A stretch of 64,000 nucleotides of DNA from Falsiruegeria litorea R37 (GTDB lineage Bacteria; Pseudomonadota; Alphaproteobacteria; Rhodobacterales; Rhodobacteraceae), in the NCBI RefSeq assembly GCF_900172225.1, contig NZ_FWFO01000002.1, forward strand, positions 310,001 to 374,000, read 5' to 3'. This document shows positions 60,440 to 64,000 of this stretch, piece by piece (the first letter of the stretch is position 1; each line of letters opens with the position of its first letter). A program made the translations under genes and the position numbers. Under the pieces are notes generated by a model. It worked only from the letters and a program-made list of their open reading frames with translations, was not told the origin of the DNA and made no database searches.

Positions 60440-60462
60440 GCGCCTCGCCGCAGGCGAGGCGC
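60440..60462. terminator. GC-rich hairpin between convergent genes
   Basis: GCGCCTCGCC pairs perfectly with GGCGAGGCGC around GCA. It separates the secreted-protein gene from the convergent glutathione transferase gene; there is no T-run. Confidence 0.5.
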
Positions 60463-60521
60463 CCGGCCCAACGCCGCAAGGGCCCGTCAGGGCATGCAAC
60501 GGGGGCGGGAGCGCATCCGGG

Positions 60522-61133
60522 TCAGGATCCGCCGCCAGCTTCCAGAGCACGGACATGGGCCGGGCGGGCTTCGATCATCTGGGTAAAGCTTGTGAGACCC
60601 GGGTATTCACTGCTGCGACCTAGGCGTCCAACGATACTGGCTGGAAAGCTCAACATGATGTCCGCGGCTGACAGATCGTCCAGCACAAAATGGCCCGAAG
60701 GGCGCAAGACGCTTTCCATATAGTCGAAGTGGTTGGTCAATTCGTTCTGGATGCGCGGGTGCAGCGGGGCACCTGCATCGCCGAGCATCCCGACATACAA
60801 GTTCAACAGGATCGGGGTCATCACCGATCCTTCGGCGAAATGCATCAGCTCCAGATGATGCCAATGCGAAGGTGTCCCTGCTTCGGGCACAAGGTTGGGG
60901 CCATAAAGCGCGCAGAGTACTTCGACAATGGCTGCGGATTCCGACACCATCTGACCGTCGATCTCTACCACCGGCGACTTTCCGAGCGGGTGAACCGTCA
61001 GCAGCTCGGGCGGGGCCAGGTTGGTCTTGGCATCACGTTCGTAGCGGATGACCTGATAGTCGATACCCAGTTCTTCGAGCAGCCAAAGGATGCGCAGCGA
61101 GCGTGAGCGATTGAGATGGTGAACCTTGATCAT
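60522..61133 (-). CDS. Glutathione S-transferase
   Basis: The product is 203 residues from the ATG at 61133. The N-terminal thioredoxin-like domain has HHLNRSRSLRILWLLEELGI and VHPLGKSPVVEIDGQMVSES (cis-Pro and Glu-Ser for glutathione binding). The helical C-terminal domain has DDLSAADIMLSFPASI. The N-terminal Ser in the NRSRS motif is the likely catalytic residue. The ATG overlaps the stop of the hydrolase (ATGA), so the two are co-translated, perhaps as a detoxification pair. Confidence 0.93.
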   Translation of the reverse strand: MIKVHHLNRSRSLRILWLLEELGIDYQVIRYERDAKTNLAPPELLTVHPLGKSPVVEIDGQMVSESAAIVEVLCALYGPNLVPEAGTPSHWHHLELMHFAEGSVMTPILLNLYVGMLGDAGAPLHPRIQNELTNHFDYMESVLRPSGHFVLDDLSAADIMLSFPASIVGRLGRSSEYPGLTSFTQMIEARPAHVRALEAGGGS

Positions 61134-62020
61134 GAGGGTGTTCCTGTCTGCGGTATCCAATCGAGAATGGCTTGCGCCACGGCCTGCGGGTTCTGGTGGA
61201 TCAGCCAATGATCCGTTTCAGGTATGGTAACCCGCGTCAGCTCATCGGCAAACTCTTCCAACCCTTCGGTCGACTGCGGCAGAAGGGCCTTGTCATCCGG
61301 TCCCCAGATCAGCAGATGCGGGCAGCGCACTTGCAGCCGGTCCAATGGCAGCGGGGCAAGGTCCGTGATTGGCTGACCCGGGGCGGCCACCCGAAGCGGC
61401 GAGGCGCGGTACCAGTTCAGCATGGCGTTCAACCGTCCGGGTCGCGCCCATTCGGCTTTGTATTTGGCCAGCGTCGCTTCATCCAACCAGTCCTGTCCCA
61501 GGTGACGGCGAAAGAACGTCTCTAGTCCGGCAAAGTCATTTGCGCTCATCACCTCTGCCGCTTCTGGTGATCGCAGCATGTTGATGTATTGAGACGCCTC
61601 CGATTGTGCTCCACCTGCTGCCATTTCCCGCTGAAAGGGAACCGGGTGCACACCATTGGCGATGATCAGACGATCGACCAGCGCAGGCTTGAACATCGCC
61701 AACCCATAGGCCACGGCCGCGCCCCAGTCGTGGCCTATCACCGTGACCGGGTCGCCAAATTGCTCGATCAAGGCGACCATGTCGCCCACCAGGGCCGAAG
61801 TCACATAGTTTTGGACTCCTTCGGGCGCCCAGCTTTGACCATAGCCACGCTGATCTGGAGCCACACAGTGGAACCGTTGTGACAGGTGCGGGGCCAGATC
61901 CCCCCACGCGCCGCCATATTCGGGAAAGCCATGCAGCATCAGCAGGGGTGGTAGCGATGGGTCGCCCCAGCTGCGCACAAAGAACTGGTGGCCATTCAGA
62001 TCCAAGAACTTGCTCTGCAT
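61130..62020 (-). CDS. Alpha/beta hydrolase, epoxide hydrolase-like
   Basis: This 296-residue protein has HGFPEYGGAWG (oxyanion region, residues 30-40), the nucleophile elbow VIGHDWGAAVAYG with Asp98, and the terminal His in IPETDHWLIHQNP. An Asp nucleophile after GH and the HGFPE motif fit epoxide hydrolases or dehalogenase-like enzymes. The adjacent overlapping GST gene supports a role with electrophilic substrates. Confidence 0.9.
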   Translation of the reverse strand: MQSKFLDLNGHQFFVRSWGDPSLPPLLMLHGFPEYGGAWGDLAPHLSQRFHCVAPDQRGYGQSWAPEGVQNYVTSALVGDMVALIEQFGDPVTVIGHDWGAAVAYGLAMFKPALVDRLIIANGVHPVPFQREMAAGGAQSEASQYINMLRSPEAAEVMSANDFAGLETFFRRHLGQDWLDEATLAKYKAEWARPGRLNAMLNWYRASPLRVAAPGQPITDLAPLPLDRLQVRCPHLLIWGPDDKALLPQSTEGLEEFADELTRVTIPETDHWLIHQNPQAVAQAILDWIPQTGTPS

Positions 62021-62242
62021 CTGTCTCTCCTCTCTCGCGCCTGATTTGATCAGTCAAGCAGGCTTGGTGCGTCATGGGAATGATACTTTGTCGTGACCTT
62101 TCGTCAGGGTGGCAGGCAGGTGTCAATAATAGCGACATATGTGTCGAGAAAATATGTGCCCTTTGCCCATCTTTGATACGGATCAAGGCAGGATCACGCG
62201 CGATTTGCTAGGCGAAAGGCGACATAATAAAGGGACCAAAAA

Positions 62243-63196
62243 ATGGCGACAGTGACTTCGATCGAGACCACAAAACCGACCCCCGAACCCGCCAAGGCCG
62301 CAGCGGCCGAGCCGGTCAAGACACCGGGTAAGAAACCGGTGGAATCCGAAGCGGAAAAGATCCGCAAGGCGTTCGAAAGTGGTCACTATCCCTATGCCCG
62401 TAGAATGGCACGTCGTGCTTACGAGGCTGAGAAAGCCAAGCTGCAGGCGGAATTGTTGAAGGTGCAGCACTGGGCTCTGGAAACCGGGGAACGGTTTGTC
62501 ATGCTCTTCGAAGGCCGGGATGCTGCCGGCAAAGGCGGCACCATCAAACGCTTCATGGAACACCTGAACCCGCGCCACGCGCGTGTTGTTGCCCTGAACA
62601 AACCCACGTGGGAAGAAAAGGGGCAATGGTATTTCCAGCGCTATGTTCAGGAACTGCCGACCACCGGTGAGATGGTGCTCTATGATCGGTCCTGGTACAA
62701 CCGCGCGGGCGTTGAGCGGGTGATGGGGTTCTGCGAGCCGACCGAGTATCTGGAATTCATGCGCCAGGCGCCAGAACTGGAGCGGATGCTGGTCCGCTCG
62801 GGCATTCGTCTCTACAAATACTGGTTCTCGGTCACGCAGCCCGAACAAAAGCGCCGGTTCGATTCCCGCGCAACCGACCCGCTAAAACGCTGGAAGCTCA
62901 GCCCGATCGACAAGGCGTCGCTCGACAAGTGGGACGATTATACCGAGGCGAAAGAGGCGATGTTCTTTTACACTGACACCGCCGACGCGCCCTGGACCAT
63001 CATCAAATCAAACGACAAGAAACGCGCGCGTCTCAACTGTATGCGTCATTTCCTGTCGACGCTGGATTATCCAGGCAAAGATCTGGATGTCGTTGGCCAA
63101 CCCGATCCCTTGATCGTGGGTCAGGCGCACCATGTCATCCACCGATCAGATCACATCCTGGGTACCGCACTGCATCCCGACCAGCGGCAGAAGTAA
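62243..63196 (+). CDS. ppk2: Polyphosphate kinase 2
   Basis: This 317-residue PPK2 has Walker A FEGRDAAGKGGTIKRFMEH and Walker B MVLYDRSWYNRAGVERVMGF, followed by the lid region TQPEQKRRFDSRATDPLKRW. The N-terminus is a low-complexity Ala/Lys/Pro extension (PTPEPAKAAAAEPVKTPGKK). Class I-type PPK2 phosphorylates nucleoside diphosphates from polyphosphate. The gene stands alone. Confidence 0.95.
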   Translation: MATVTSIETTKPTPEPAKAAAAEPVKTPGKKPVESEAEKIRKAFESGHYPYARRMARRAYEAEKAKLQAELLKVQHWALETGERFVMLFEGRDAAGKGGTIKRFMEHLNPRHARVVALNKPTWEEKGQWYFQRYVQELPTTGEMVLYDRSWYNRAGVERVMGFCEPTEYLEFMRQAPELERMLVRSGIRLYKYWFSVTQPEQKRRFDSRATDPLKRWKLSPIDKASLDKWDDYTEAKEAMFFYTDTADAPWTIIKSNDKKRARLNCMRHFLSTLDYPGKDLDVVGQPDPLIVGQAHHVIHRSDHILGTALHPDQRQK

Positions 63197-63247
63197 CAGA
63201 TGGGGCAGGCGGCCCAAGGGGCCGTCTGTTTTCTTGGGGCCCTGACC

Positions 63248-63886
63248 CTAGAGCACGTTGGACAAAGCTCGGAAGAGGGGCCGCAGTTTGGCCAATGTCT
63301 CCGAGATCGCTGCAGTTGGGGCCGTAAACTGAGGCTCTGTCAGATCATTCCAGAGGGTCAGGGATTTACGCCGCAACAGATCTCCCCTTGGGTGATCCTT
63401 GTCATAGGCAGCGGGGAGGCGTTTGAGTTCGGGATCAGACAGGCGAAAACCCTCACCAGTCAATGCGTGGATGGCGTCGGACAGGTTTGCCCCCAACGGT
63501 CCATCGACCCCCGCGCGCCACCTGATCAGCGCGGTCTTGTCAAAGCCCATGATACCGCCGCCCACGCTTACATATTCCAACCCGATCCCGAAAAAGAGCG
63601 CCGGCCGTGTGCCGTCGCCCGGCATCATCCACAGCATGTGCAGATGCGTGTTATAAGGCGTCTTGTCCTTGGAAAACCGAATGTCCCGTTGCGGGCGGAA
63701 CAATTTGGTTGTGACGCCGCCACCGACCCGAGCTGCAATCTGCTCCAACAGGTGTTGTGCCGGGGTTTTCAACTGCTGCTCATACCGCGATTTATTCTCG
63801 TTGAACCACTGGCGGGTGTTGTTTTGCGCAAGTTCGGACAAAAAGGCACGAGCTTCGGGAACGAGCTGTGAAAAGGGATCAGGCAT
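63248..63886 (-). CDS. TIGR02453/DUF2461 family protein
   Basis: This 212-residue protein shows FLSELAQNNTRQWFNENKSR near the N-terminus, IRFSKDKTPYNTHLHMLW and KRLPAAYDKDHPRGDLLRRK, the family's conserved blocks. Function is not established. It is convergent with ppk2, and the stops are about 50 bp apart. Confidence 0.92.
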   Translation of the reverse strand: MPDPFSQLVPEARAFLSELAQNNTRQWFNENKSRYEQQLKTPAQHLLEQIAARVGGGVTTKLFRPQRDIRFSKDKTPYNTHLHMLWMMPGDGTRPALFFGIGLEYVSVGGGIMGFDKTALIRWRAGVDGPLGANLSDAIHALTGEGFRLSDPELKRLPAAYDKDHPRGDLLRRKSLTLWNDLTEPQFTAPTAAISETLAKLRPLFRALSNVL

Positions 63887-64000
63887 AAGCGACCTCCGGT
63901 TGTCGCTTTCACGGTATCACAACGATATTTTGGGGGAAGGTGCAGGCTGCCTCTTGCGTGTGCAATTTGCGGACCCTAAGCCTGTCTGGTGAGTAGAATG

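Overview
The window is chromosomal DNA from an aerobic alphaproteobacterium of the Rhodobacterales, most likely a marine Roseobacter-group organism. The evidence is gene content and arrangement: a riboswitch-controlled aerobic cobalamin operon, an RpoE-ChrR sigma/anti-sigma pair beside a fatty-acid-modification operon, a form I CO dehydrogenase cluster, tripartite tricarboxylate transport (TTT) genes, PopZ-like and DUF6280 proteins, and generally high-GC codon use. I cannot name genus or species from sequence reading alone.

Layout. 1-5125 (minus): cobalamin operon DUF1636-cobW-cobN-cobG (cobG cut by the window edge) behind a cobalamin riboswitch; cobQ lies apart at 47372-48826. 5222-9917: a LysR regulator divergent from a 3-hydroxyisobutyrate dehydrogenase-family enzyme, then a cytochrome bd-type quinol oxidase operon with a 36-residue third gene. 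9914-17565: seven overlapping minus-strand genes (FAD oxidoreductase, DUF1365, cyclopropane-synthase-like methyltransferase, chalcone-isomerase-like protein, MFS carrier, DUF3833, SDR) divergent from rpoE-chrR; a perfect inverted repeat between them carries two back-to-back sigma-E-type promoters. 17882-about 21850: remnant of an integrated element at tRNA-Thr, with a large serine recombinase whose frame runs antisense through the tRNA, an IS5-family insertion that splits one gene, and degenerate DNA with palindromic repeats. 21947-30676 (minus): form I CO dehydrogenase cluster coxC-M-S-L-D-E-F-(decayed nucleotidyltransferase)-(33-residue ORF)-coxG. 31036-41706: a ComA-like gene, two LysR regulators, a 1,066-bp direct duplication carrying the same solute-binding-protein gene twice, a DUF3604 protein, TctB, TctA and a class III CoA-transferase, probably an organic-acid or sulfonate uptake and activation locus. 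41707-43745: gene-poor, partly AT-rich tract with one orphan secreted protein. 43746-64000: ordinary Roseobacter core genes (tRNA-Cys, methyltransferase, TolC, PopZ-like protein, cobQ, EF-P, YgfZ, ParE, class III cyclase, GST, hydrolase, PPK2 and others) with several structured palindromes and one pseudogene.

How the parts work together. The sigma-E/ChrR module should couple a membrane-lipid modification operon to oxidative (singlet oxygen) stress. The cox cluster allows energy gain from CO oxidation, with an MHYT-LytTR protein as candidate gas sensor-regulator. The TTT locus imports an unidentified anionic substrate for CoA activation. The most unusual features are the symmetric double sigma-E promoter, the tctC duplication that places one identical protein behind two different LysR regulators, the tRNA-recombinase overlap, and the decayed maturation gene inside an otherwise intact CODH operon. 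Positions and translations were read by eye; no database search was run.
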